A DNA stretch of 64,000 nt from positions 1 to 64,000 of the forward strand of contig LUVW01000012.1 in NCBI GenBank assembly GCA_001661515.1. The letters run 5' to 3'. Below the pieces are notes generated by a model. That model saw only the letters and a list, made by a program, of their open reading frames with translations. It was not told the DNA's origin and made no database searches. Below, in pieces: positions 1-10,400 of this stretch (positions within the stretch are counted from its first letter, which is position 1; every line of letters begins with the position of its first letter). Origin of the DNA: Capniomyces stellatus (Eukaryota; Kickxellomycota; Harpellomycetes; Harpellales; Legeriomycetaceae). Position numbers and translations under genes: made by a program.

Positions 1-126
1 TTTTTTTTTTTTTTTTTTTGCTCCCTCCTTTCTTCGCTATTCAACCAACTAAATAACCAACATATTCGTATAATTAAATTATAAACTCTGTATTCACAAC
101 AAGCTCACTCCTCCCTCCCAACTTAC

Positions 127-714
127 CCGCTACCAAAGTGTTGTTTTGCGCAAGTAACCCAGACACCCCCTTTTCCATCAGCATCCTTCCCACATACTTT
201 TTCCATTCAAACGTTTCTAAATCTAAGTTGCATAGTTCATTCTCCCTTTATCAATCTGTCTACTTTTACCAAACTAGGGCCAACCAATTACTCTTTTCTT
301 TTTAAATATACTCTCTCTTACTTATGTCAAGAATGTCCTTTGCCCTCTCGGATTTTCGTGCTATTTTGTGTACCAATTCATGTCTAATTTTATACTTGCA
401 TCGCCTTTACACTTTTTCTTTTTTTTATCTTTTTCTTTTTATCTTTCATTTGGATAACTGAAAAATCTCCTCTTCACCAACAATATGAAAACACTTATCA
501 AAGCCCTCCCTTGCTTACATTTCATGGACGCCACCGATGCTGTTTCGCTATTCGCACCTCCCGTGCTAACGCCTTCATTTCCCTCTTTTATTTCCGAGTA
601 ATAGTTCTTTAGTCGATTTCTCGCCGCACTCTTTTCTAGGTCCAACTGCCGCCGGTTTGCTGCTCTTGCTGGTCTTGGCGATTGTGAATCTATTTCCTTT
701 TCCTTGCTTACCAT
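127..714 (-). CDS. VPS51: VPS51-like GARP/EARP tethering subunit, partial
   Basis: This is the start of a minus-strand gene that runs off the left edge. Exon 1 is 714..519 and exon 2 is 222..127, each followed by a good donor (GTAAGC, GTAAGT), with a TTAG acceptor before exon 2. The product begins MVSKEKEIDS and contains 'ARNRLKNYYSE', then 'FEWKKYVGRMLMEKGVSGLL'. That order, an arginine-rich stretch with a short YY helix followed by a 'Y.....L.E.....LL' helix, is what I know from the N-terminus of Vps51. Vps51 is the small GARP subunit that tethers endosome-derived vesicles at the trans-Golgi. No third exon is convincing between base 126 and the poly-T at the window start, so the rest probably lies outside. 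The call rests on a short N-terminal pattern; another helical tethering protein is possible. Confidence 0.55.
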
Positions 715-1230
715 CTTTGCGCTTATTATTATATCTTTTTTTTTTATCGCATCCCTTTTCTATTGCTTTTTTAATAAAAATAAAAAGAAATCGCTTTGAT
801 GTTTATGTTTGCTTTTATTCGTGTCAAAGGTGTAAATCAATAAGGGAAGGGATAAAGCAAATGAATCAGAGGGGGGATTAAAATTTAATCTGTTATTTAG
901 CCTTTTGACACCTGCGCGACTCTACTTTACTCTTGTTCAATCTGGTATCACAGCTTTATTTAGTCTGTTCTAACTGGTCCAGCTTTACTTTTATTGCCCA
1001 TCAATTTATTATATTCCATTACTCCAAATCTTGTCAACATTCAACCTTTATTTAATATACTTGGCTTTGATATATACAAATAACTGAATAAATTATAATT
1101 AAATACAAAGGCGAATGTGTTATTGTAGCTCGTACAAATACTGGTTTATCTGAGAAATCCAATGCGTCCGTTTGATTCTAGCAAAAAATAAAATAAAATA
1201 AAACCTCGAGTCGGAAATAGCATCCTCTGC
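715..1230. other. Intergenic, VPS51 promoter side and DPH6 3' end
   Basis: About 500 bases between the start of the VPS51-like gene and the stop codon of DPH6, both on the minus strand. The stretch is AT-rich with pyrimidine runs on the plus strand. I see no further coding exon or RNA gene in it. Confidence 0.5.
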
Positions 1231-2853
1231 TCAAACTTTGCCAGGTTTGTCTTCAATGTGCATCCTTTTGATGTTGGCAAAGTACACTGGCGCAAAGGCA
1301 TCGTCTGAATGCGTTATGGTCTCCCATTCATCTCTATACAACCACATTCCATCACCGCCGTTAATCAGTCAATTAATAAGTCACTGCCCATTTCTCCATT
1401 GCAATTGTGAATAAATTACCGATCGTTTATCTACTATGTTCAAAAGCACAAATACCAAACTTACAGCACCAGTTTTCTTTTAAATAGCGGACAATCCAGT
1501 GTAAATGTTTCATACTCTCCTCCCTCGCCACATATATGAGCTCCAAACTTTTCATTCTATTTATAATGTAAACACGGCATATTAGACTAACATACATTTA
1601 TCCACACACTCTTTTAACTTGTGGCTACTCTATCCTTTACTATTTACTCTTCTTGAGCAGATTCGAAATTATCAATATAGTACCCACACTCACCAAACTA
1701 GTTATTTTCGACCTAATATCAGACAATGACTTGCAAAGATCGTTGTTGTCTAGCCCTAAATCAACAGGGATTACAAAACAGCGCATTTAGCCAATTATAC
1801 AACACTCACAACACTCACAACACTCACAACACTCACAATACTCACAATACTCACAATACTCACAGCCTACAACAGTCTACAACAGTCCACTCAATACTAG
1901 CTCAATACTTCCACATATAGATATATATATCTGTGCTGTTACCTATTGATGCAACCTTAATCAAAATAGCATGAACCCCCTCTTCAATCATTTCATCCAA
2001 AAGCTCAGCCTGATCTCTTTCCCATAAATACGCCAGCATCTCAAGACCTAGTCGATCACACCTATTTAGCGGTCAAAAACACCAAAGCATTTATTACTGT
2101 GGCCACATCACTGTCGCATCAACTCGCTACACAGTATACTATCTTGGAATGCCGTGCAAAGAGAAAATCCTTACACATGTTTTACTCTGTTCGCCTGGTA
2201 TGTTGACAAAATAGCACCAACCGATACTCCCTTTACATTTGGGTGTTTTGCCAATGCCTCGCTAAGCAATGTATAAAGAACCTCTGTTTCGTCTCCGTTT
2301 GTTTTGTTATAGTCTAGTTCCTGGTTTATTGCTGTCCCGCTGATTTCGACTTGGTAAATAGGAACCTCCATACACTCGGCAATAAAATGAACTGAAGTTT
2401 GCCCAACTGTTTGGAACAAAAAGCTATCCATTTCGTCTAAATTGACAATAATACATCCTGGCCTCAACATTAAAAACCCTAAAAATACCCGCCCCTTTAT
2501 ATTTTTGCTAATTTTAACAGCGTTAACAAGGCTTTGAAAATAAATGTCCATTGTCCTAACCTGAATCTCTGTTTACTGGCGGCTTTGCATTTGCTATAGC
2601 TACAATTTCATGTCCATGTTCAACGCATTTCATCATGTTGAAGGTACTATCCTTCCCCCCACTATAAAACATACCAATAATCACACGTTAAAACAATACT
2701 AAAAGCGGTGCCTCTTCTATGTGCCTGTATAATTTATAGTTTTATTTATTTAATTGTAACGAACGTGATTTGAAAACCAAAACTCTTTATCATTTTCTCC
2801 CTCCAAATCCAACACCATATCTCTACATACCTTACTAGCGCTACAATTTGCAT
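1231..2853 (-). CDS. DPH6: Diphthine-ammonia ligase (DPH6), seven exons
   Basis: The product catalyses the last step of diphthamide synthesis, ATP-dependent amidation of diphthine on translation elongation factor 2 in the cytosol. Exons by splice signals: 2853..2831, 2661..2561, 2436..2175, 2061..1943, 1755..1694, 1556..1465 and 1333..1231. They join in frame to 253 residues ending in TGA; the human protein is 267. The protein starts [24 protein letters not shown] is the PP-loop ATP-pyrophosphatase motif. Further family blocks are '[13 protein letters not shown]', '[12 protein letters not shown]', '[17 protein letters not shown]', '[17 protein letters not shown]' and '[13 protein letters not shown]'. 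Each junction restores the expected residue, for example V-C-D-R across exons 3/4 and I-G-L-D across 4/5. The fungal C-terminal RidA-like extension of yeast Dph6 is absent, so this is the short form. Intron 4 holds a minisatellite (1801..1863). Confidence 0.93.
1801..1863. repeat. 9-bp minisatellite in DPH6 intron 4
   Basis: Seven perfect 9-base units: four AACACTCAC followed by three AATACTCAC on the plus strand. On the transcribed strand each unit reads GTGAGTATT or GTGAGTGTT. The array lies wholly inside the intron between DPH6 exons 4 and 5. Confidence 0.95.
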
Positions 2854-3490
2854 CTCTGTTTTCTGTCGATATTACAACGTCTGTTTCGTGGTTTATTTTT
2901 AGCTATCAATTGATTTGAATACAAAGAGTAGAGATATGGAAGCAACCAGAAATCTTTTAATAGTTTTGTAAATATGAAAAGTTTAATTTTCCAACTTTTT
3001 TTTTTCCACATAAATTATACTAGGATTTCTCAACTTTGTTTTTAGATCGATTGGTTGAATAGGCCGAGTCCCGTTTGAGATTTTTGACAAATTAGCTGAA
3101 AAATATATATTTAGTTGTGCAACATGGTTCCGGTGTTTGGCAAAAAGTTCATTTCGCTGTAACACACATCACAACAAACAATATCCTAGCAATAACATGA
3201 GACTGTATGCCTTGGTGCCTAGAGTCTAAAGACATGTCCACTTGGCAGTTCATACTCGGAGGTTCTTTTTTAGACGGCTTCCAACCCATATTCAGTTGAT
3301 TGCATAAGGTATATATACAGTAAAACTATGCCATGTCGTGTTTTTGTTGTTTTTATAATGTGAACTGAAAGATGAAGTTGCAAAAAAATAAATAAATTGA
3401 TAATGCAAGAGTATAAACTAAACCAAAAACGAAGATTGAAAAATGAAATAATCAAAATTTTAAAAGTATATTTTATAAACATCAATCTAT
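2854..3490. other. Intergenic between DPH6 and YOS1
   Basis: DPH6 upstream region and YOS1 3' side, both genes on the minus strand. It includes a 60-codon minus-strand open stretch (3165..2983) with basic, protein-like composition. No start exon with good signals joins it and it matches no family I know, so I do not call a gene. Confidence 0.4.
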
Positions 3491-4151
3491 CTATCCCAGA
3501 ATCAAAGAGTACAGGATGAGCACAACGTTCAAGAGTATCAATGGAACTACGGGTGAAATTGGCAGAAATAAAGAGTTTTAAAGTTAGCAAGTTTTTTGTT
3601 GCAGGAAATCATGTACTTTTTTTTTATATCGAGATTCAATGCACTAATTTAATAAAGACTTGGTGTTTAAAATAATATAGCACAGAGGTATATGTGCGGT
3701 GTATAAATGACGTGTGTGAGTTAATGGACACAACAAATTTGTGAATATGCACTTACTTCTCATGATTGTTTGAGTTGCACTGATTAGATTGATGAGCTTT
3801 GCTTTTGAAGATTCCTGTGTGGAAAAGGCATCGATATTGTTTCGTGCGTACCCAACTACAGTTGTTATGAATATTTTTTGGTTATGAGTACAAGCAATAT
3901 ATTTACTCGATTTGAGTTTGGTTTGGAAATGTATGGATGAGATGAAGAATTGTGTGTATTTGAATGCGCTTGAATATTTCCTTTTTTTAAAAAAAACAAG
4001 CGAATATGAATAAAGGCAACAAGATTGATAAGGAAAAAATGTTTATGCTTAGTGTGGTCTTACTTCGAGCTAGAAATCGTTGTTCGTTAAGTATCACCAC
4101 CGAGTTTAGAAACAGGACTACAGCGTAGATTAGATTTCCTAAAGTTATCAT
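3491..4151 (-). CDS. YOS1: YOS1/IER3IP1-family ER-Golgi transport membrane protein
   Basis: A very small membrane protein that in yeast works with Yip1-Yif1 in COPII vesicle traffic between ER and Golgi. Exons are 4151..4064, 3855..3757 and 3546..3491, joining to 80 residues ending in TAG (human IER3IP1 has 82). The product starts MITLGNLIYAVVLFLNSVVI, a first hydrophobic segment, followed by 'LNEQRFLARIGYAR'. This matches the family's 'LxEERFLxxIGW' block. The central block is 'AKLINLISATQTIMRIPLIL', corresponding to 'LInlirsvRTVMRvPLI', and the C-terminus is a second membrane segment ending LYSLILG. Both junctions restore conserved residues (R-I-G and M-R-I-P). The match covers the full length, so confidence is high despite the small size. 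It is transcribed away from the neighbouring flavin reductase gene. Confidence 0.92.
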
Positions 4152-4732
4152 TTTTGCTATTCTATCGTGTGTTTTGTTTGTTTGTTTGTTTTTTTACTGA
4201 GATGAGAGCAAACTAAATGTAGTAAGAAAACTACAAATTTTACAGCAAGAAGAATGAGGAGTTTTGCTTCTTTTTTTAAAACAAAAATAAAAACAAAAAC
4301 AGTGCTTTGAGTTGGGATTGTAAAAAGTAAAAAAAAGTCGCCCAAACAAAATAGCAAAAACGGATGTTTTCTTGTTGGTAATGGGATTTACAACAGTTGA
4401 TAACTACTGAGGTCAAGAATTTAAAAGTGCGAATAAAAAAACTGAGCATAGCCAAAAACTCGGAAACTAGCCAATGGAGTTTATACATTTTTCTTTCAGT
4501 TAAAAACGGATAAAATTGATCATTAATTGAACTCCAATTTGTATTTCTTTATCAAACTTTAAACCCAATTCTGCAGCGAATTCAGGAAAATATGGCCCTC
4601 TTACTATTGTTTTAATTTTAAATTGCAATACCAGTAACGGGGAGAACAAGGTAAAAGTGAGAGAAGAGTGGGAAAGAAAGAACAGATTCAACCGGATAAA
4701 CGGAATACTCAAAACCAGCATAACAGACGCAA
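4152..4732. promoter_or_regulatory. Shared head-to-head promoter region YOS1/CYB5RL
   Basis: The 581 bases between two divergent start codons (YOS1 at 4151 minus, reductase at 4733 plus) must contain the promoters of both. The stretch is AT-rich with A and T tracts. I cannot point to a defined TATA box or operator. Confidence 0.4.
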
Positions 4733-7011
4733 ATGAGTGATAAAAAACTATCGAGAATAGAGGCGTTTAGGCTAGAAATCCAAAAGGCTAAAGAGAATGC
4801 AAAGGCAGTAAATCTGAGAAAGCAGCAGAGCAATGAGCAGAGACTAGCAAACAAGGAGTTGGGGATTCTGTCGGAAAGGCCGGTTGAGCCAAGTGCTTCT
4901 GACTGCTGCAATTCGGGATGCTACCCATGTGTTTTTGATATCTACAGAGCAGAGTTAGACAGTTACGAATCCGGGTTGAAGAGACTCAATATTACTGAGC
5001 TCAGCACACCAAACCGAACACCGAGTCCCAGTCCAAACGCAAACATGAATTCTGTTGTTGGTAGCTCTTGTAGAAACACTGATATTGAAGATATCTGTGC
5101 TAAAAACGCCTTAGCCGAAATAGGTATAGATATCTGAATAAAATGTACAAGACCTGTGGCGATTAGAGCAAATTGTTTGAGTTATCGGTAAATATATAGA
5201 TAAAGAGTTGGTGTTGAGCACTAAACTGAGCAATTGAAACAATAAAATGGCTGGATAGATGAAACCAGCGAATACAAAAAAGTAACAGTAAAGAGCATTG
5301 AGCAGTTGGGAGATAATGGGGTTGCAGTTCAGCTGGCTGGATTTTCAAGCTACATAAAAAAGGAGATAGAAAGGTGTTTGGAACTAGGGATGCACATCAA
5401 CATTAGGTGCGCTTTTTTTTCCCTTTTAATGATTCTGGCTTGGTTTAGTTCAACTTGCTTTAATTTGATGCTGCTTGTAGTATTGTTTATCGACTATAAT
5501 AACTGTGAATATTTACAGAGGCTGCTACTCTAGCTGCACTCCCAAGCACAAGAATGCAGCGCAATATAACTCCTGATTTGTGTGGTGGTTGTGTTAATTT
5601 AGAGCACCTATTGGGAACAAGGGTAGGTGGAAAAGCCGAGTGTTTACGCCGATAGTCGTTAAAAATGAGAATAGAGAACATGGCTCTGTTAGTGTGTATG
5701 TTTTGGCAAAGGTAAAAAGACTATTGAGTGTGTGATAGACGTTTTTTTTTTCCTCGGAAACTTTGGTACAAATATAAATCAGGTTTTGGCTGGTATTAAG
5801 AAAAGAAAAGAAAATGTATGTGTCAATGTGTCAATAAATAGCTTTACCCTAACAATACAATGTCCGAATATTTGGTGGGGCTAAAAGTGGGGGATGAGAT
5901 CAATGTTCGGGGACCTTATTTGCAGAAAGAGCTTGATTTTAACAAAGTACTTGGTTGCAAAAATTTGGTTTTGCTTGCAGGCGGGTCAGGTATAAAACGG
6001 AACAAAAAATATACATTGGTAAATATGGATATATCGAAACCAAGTGGGTATTGTCAGTACTAAATTGGCTTGGATCTGCTTTTGAAATGTGTAGGTATTA
6101 CGGTTGTGTACCAACTTTTACAGGCGCTTAAAATAAAAAGAGGTGGTTGTATACACGAGAGTCAGAGGAATGGAACGGGCAAATTGGGTAGTGATTGTGA
6201 GCGTATTAGAGTACAGGTTGTGTATAGCGTCAACAAGTTAAGCGAAGTGTGGCTGATTGGTCAGATAAGAAGGATGTTTAACTGCTCGAGTATTAGTGGG
6301 GCTGGGGGCGATGAGAGCAAGGACGAATTGGTTGGATTTGGAGTTAGTCTGAGTGTCAAGGTTGTGGTGACAGGAAAGGACATGTGCTTTGGAGTAGCAG
6401 GAAATAAAAAAGGGGTGTTTGGGTGTGGGTGTGGTGGTGTAGGCTGTGATGGTGGGTATGATGAAGTGGGAGTGGGAAAACAATGCGGTAAAATAAGTAG
6501 GGGTGTTGAGTTGGAGGATATGGGTAATAGTGGTGTTTTGGGACGGAATGTGGTTAGTGTTGAGAATTTTGGTGTTTATAGTGGCCAAAGCGATTTTAGC
6601 ACAGAGATTTCTGGTGGAGGGATGGTGGAAGTGGTTGGTGTGGGAAGGAGGATAAATCTAGAATATTTGGTGGAAGCCAAAATATTTGGGAGAGGTAGTG
6701 TAATTGAGCAGCACGAGTTGGCAAGTCATGGCAAAATTGATTGTTTTGACAGAGATCTAAAGGACCTGGATGCAGCAAGTGGCGGAACAGGGGAAAAAAG
6801 GGTAGTGGTAACAAGCAAGAGTAGCTTGGATGGCAACCAGTTTGTGAGTTTTGGTAGCGTGGTGAGGTATGGATGTGGGGGCTGTGGGGCTGGAAAGTTG
6901 GTAGATTGCGGATGTGAGAAAGACGAGAGTATGATGGTGGAGCAACACGTTGTTGGGTGTGGACCGCCAGGGTTTACGTCGAGTTGTATGCATTATGCTA
7001 AGTTGGAATAA
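4733..7011 (+). CDS. CYB5RL-type NADH-cytochrome b5 reductase-like protein
   Basis: Predicted FAD/NADH oxidoreductase with an N-terminal oxidoreductase-like domain, the arrangement of human CYB5RL. Exons are 4733..5123, 5259..5406, 5603..5711, 5842..5989 and 6095..7011, giving 570 residues. Residues about 50-80 carry 'SDCCNSGCYPCVFDIY', matching CYB5RL 'CCGSGCSPCVFDLY'. The FAD lobe has 'ELGMHINIRAPIG' and 'RVFTPIV', equivalent to the RxYTP flavin motif, then 'MSEYLVGLKVGDEINVRGP'. The nucleotide lobe begins 'LVLLAGGSGITVVYQLL' and ends 'GCGPPGFTSSCMHYAKLE', the NADH-binding CGPPG motif. Splices restore I-D-E, I-R-A-P and G-S-G-I. About 250 Gly/Cys/Val-rich residues are inserted in the nucleotide lobe, making it far longer than human CYB5RL (about 315). 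The insert stays in one open frame and no intron is evident. Human CYB5RL's own substrate is uncertain, so function is inferred only to class. Confidence 0.86.
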
Positions 7012-7422
7012 ATAGATCTGTTTATTTTTTATTTTTTACAATGATGGTGGCGATGGAGGCGATAGACGGTTTTTTTTTTTTTTCCGAGTTTGGTTTAGCT
7101 TCACCTCTCGTATTTTCTTATTTTATTATTTGTTTATAAAAAGTGTTTGTGGAAGGATGTGTATAATAAATAAAGGGAAGGAAATGATGTGAATATTAGT
7201 GGGTGGGTATTTTACAATGGCTTTTATGGTTTAAACAGAGTGTTTGTAATATGGAAAATTAAGGACGATTAGATGAATAAATTTAGCAAGAAAGTTTAAC
7301 TAACAGGTAAGCCAAGCAATGAAAGAAAATGATAAAATAAATAATAAATAGAAGAAAAGAAAGAAAAAAAAAGAAAAAGAAACAATTTAAAATCGGAAAA
7401 TTGGGAATGTTAATGTACTATA
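7012..7422. other. Convergent 3' intergenic region
   Basis: 411 bases between the stop codons of the reductase (plus) and the giant kinesin (minus). It holds a T-run near 7071-7083 and A/G-rich runs near 7348-7380, consistent with 3' untranslated DNA. No coding exon is seen. Confidence 0.5.
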
Positions 7423-10400
7423 CTAGTGTTTCAAGTTGGTTAGGTTTTCGTTAAAGAAACTGTTGATTTCCATGATTTCGGCAATACTGGTTTTGCTGAT
7501 GTTTGAAGAGGCGAGAACCAAGGGAGAGCTGGTATTTGGGTTGACAAAGTTCAAGAGTGAGGTTGAATTGAGAGAGTTGATATCGCTGATACTTTTTCTG
7601 ATAGAGTTGATGGTATTTTTTTTGCGCTGGACAAGACCAAACTTGATGTCAAGGTTTGGGTTGGAAGTTTCTAGGTTGTTTTGGGGTTTGGTGGTGTGTG
7701 GAAATAGTGTGCGTGGGGGAGCTAGCTTATTTTCGCTGTAATTGTCAAAGTCAAAGTCAGATTCATAGTCGGACAGAACTTGTTCTTGACCGTTGAGGTC
7801 AAAATCGGATGGGTTTGTGTACCTTGGCCTATGCTTGTATTGGTTGTGGCGGGCGGAGGCGGTAATATCGGAATGGTTTTGGTTGGTGTTAGGGTTGGAT
7901 TCAGTCATTGAGTGCAAACTCGCTTTTTTGTCCCGGTAATCAGCATCAACAGCACCTAAATTGCCAGACCTGTTTTTCAGACTCATGCCTTTAAACCCAA
8001 TGTGATCATCACTATCGTTGAAAACTGCATGTTGCAAGTCATGGTCAAGGTTATGCTGGTTTCTGTGCAGGATCGGAACCGACTTGAATTTTCCCAATGC
8101 TTTAGCTTGATACCCGTGGGGTTGGGAGTCATTGTGGTTAACTATGATGTCTTCATATGAGTCTGTGCGAAAATGGTCGCTGTTCAGCCTCTTTACTCTT
8201 CTTGACCTGATCATGTTGTTTGACAGCCTCATGATTTCGTTCATTTGAGCGTTGAACTCGGACCCAGAATCGTTGTGCAAATCGATGCTGTAATTATGTG
8301 GCTTTGCAATGTTGCTGAGCGACCGTGTGGTGTTTTTGATGCTTGCGGTGTTTGCCAGGCTACTGATGCTTTTTGATAGCTTTATGCTGGAAAACCTATC
8401 TGACTCGCTCTCCACCTGCCGCATTTCACAGCTTGCTGAACTGGCGCTGAAATTGTCTGCAAAATACGTGGCTTGAGCAACGCCACTATTTCCAACCGAC
8501 AAATTCCGTCCCTTGACCGGTTTTGGGTCTGAACCGGTGCTTGATCGCGGGTTGGAGGCTTTGGAACTTCCGTTAGGACTCGCGTGTATCGTGAGAGACT
8601 CGGAAACTGCTGGACCCAACGCAACAAGACTGTCACTCGGCTTGTCCAAGTACCGACGGCCACCCATGTACGCCAACTCTTCAGTTTCATGGATTTCACC
8701 AAGACTTTCAATGCTATTGAAAGCACCAAACTTTTTGCTGTTGAGTTTGACCAAATCAGACATCTTGCTCTTGATGCTGTTCCCATTTGCACCATTCAAA
8801 GTATGTTCGGTTTTGGGAATGCTGTTGTCGACTGCCAACCCGTCAAACGAGTTTACTTGCTCCTTGCTTAGCTCCACCAAGTTTGCAAACGACTTTGACC
8901 CGTTTCTGTAAAGCATATCGGAACTGACTTTGGAAATCGAGCTACTCAAGGGCATCAAGTATGGCGAGTTTACACTATTGTTGTCTACTGCAGCTTCTTG
9001 GTCAGAATCAGACTCAAACACATCAATTTCTTTTGGTTGTTGGCCAGCATCGAGTTTGATATTATGCATTGTTGCTGCTGTTGACTTGCTGCGGGTTGCA
9101 TTATTAGTGTTTGTTCTGTGTTTTGTTGGTTTCAAGATTGATTTTGGTCTCATTTTCAAGGCTTGAGTTGCTGGAAACTTGCTGATGCTCTGGACCGAGT
9201 TTGCAAGCTCACTAATCTGACTAATCTCGTCAATTTCACAAATCAACTTGTTGGCCTCATCTTCATCATCGCTAAATTCAAACTGACTTGCACTGCTGCC
9301 ACGGCCAAGTTCCTGGGCTGACTCACCAATCGTGCTCGTTATCAAACTCCGCATCTTGCTTTTCAAGTCCATCGTCCCATCAAAGTCTGCACCAGAACCC
9401 GCATCAGAACCCACATTGTCCACACTCTCGCTATTCATGCCACCAAGCCTGGCGTGTTGGTCAGGCTGCGAATCGAAAACAACACCGATTGCTAGATCCT
9501 TTGCTGAGTTTGGGTTGGAGTTGAAGCTGATAAATTGTTCTGGAAACCCTTGCACATTACCGTCATTGTTGCCTTTTGAGCCGGTTGAGAGCGAGTTGGT
9601 TGAACTAAACACCATGCTGTTGTCATTTCCACTGAAATATATCGGCTTTATTGACCTTACACTGTCCATATCATAACCACCATCTTGGCCTAAACCCACA
9701 GTCTTCTCCACACCACTGCCACCAACACTTTCCTTCTCGTAAATCGGCTCTGTCACTGATCCGCTGCGGCTTCTGTGCTCGCTTGAGCCTGGACTTGTGG
9801 CTGCTGGGGCTTCCGAGTCTGAACTGTCTGACTCGGTATCGTTTGACGCCATTAGTGGTGGATAAGGAAACGACTCCAAAATCTCAAACTCGTTGGTTAG
9901 CAAGTTGATCAGGTTTCTTTTGTTGATACTATCACTGTTGATCTTGCTTCCTTTACTCTGCTTACCAGCTAGATTTTCGTTGTTTTGCTTTGCTCTCTTG
10001 TCTTGATTTGCTCCCTTGTCTTGATGCGTTGGGTCTTTGGTTTTATCGGCTATTGGGTCTTTTGTTTTGTTGGCTGTTGGTTGCTGACTTGCATTGTCTC
10101 CACGGCCTTCTATGCTGCTTGGAGACTTTGCTGGCTGATTATCGGCTACTGGTCTATGGCCCATGTTAGCTATGTAGCTGTTGACTTGTTCATGGATAGA
10201 ACCTGGACCTCCAAGTCCAATTCCAATCCCTCCCAAATAGCTAGTACCCCCGCTAACCACCAAATCCGGATTCAAATCGCCTGAACTTGACGAGTTTACC
10301 GACTCTGATGGCGAATTCAACCCAGTTCCCACCCCGTTAACGAGTTGGGCTTTGCTTTCTTGCTTCTGGTTAATCTCTGTCAAACCCACGTTGTCTGCAC

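Noticed and set aside
1726..1920. Plus-strand open frame with a (His-Asn-Thr) repeat.
   Set aside because: It is the translated complement of the intronic minisatellite in DPH6.
2983..3165. Minus-strand 60-codon open stretch with 'GTRPIQPIDLKTKLRNPSII'.
   Set aside because: No start exon with good splice signals and no family match; it may simply be the 3' flank of YOS1.
8382..8795. Several long open frames on both strands inside 7.4-15 kb.
   Set aside because: All overlap the giant kinesin exon in other frames and lack domains; they are shadows.
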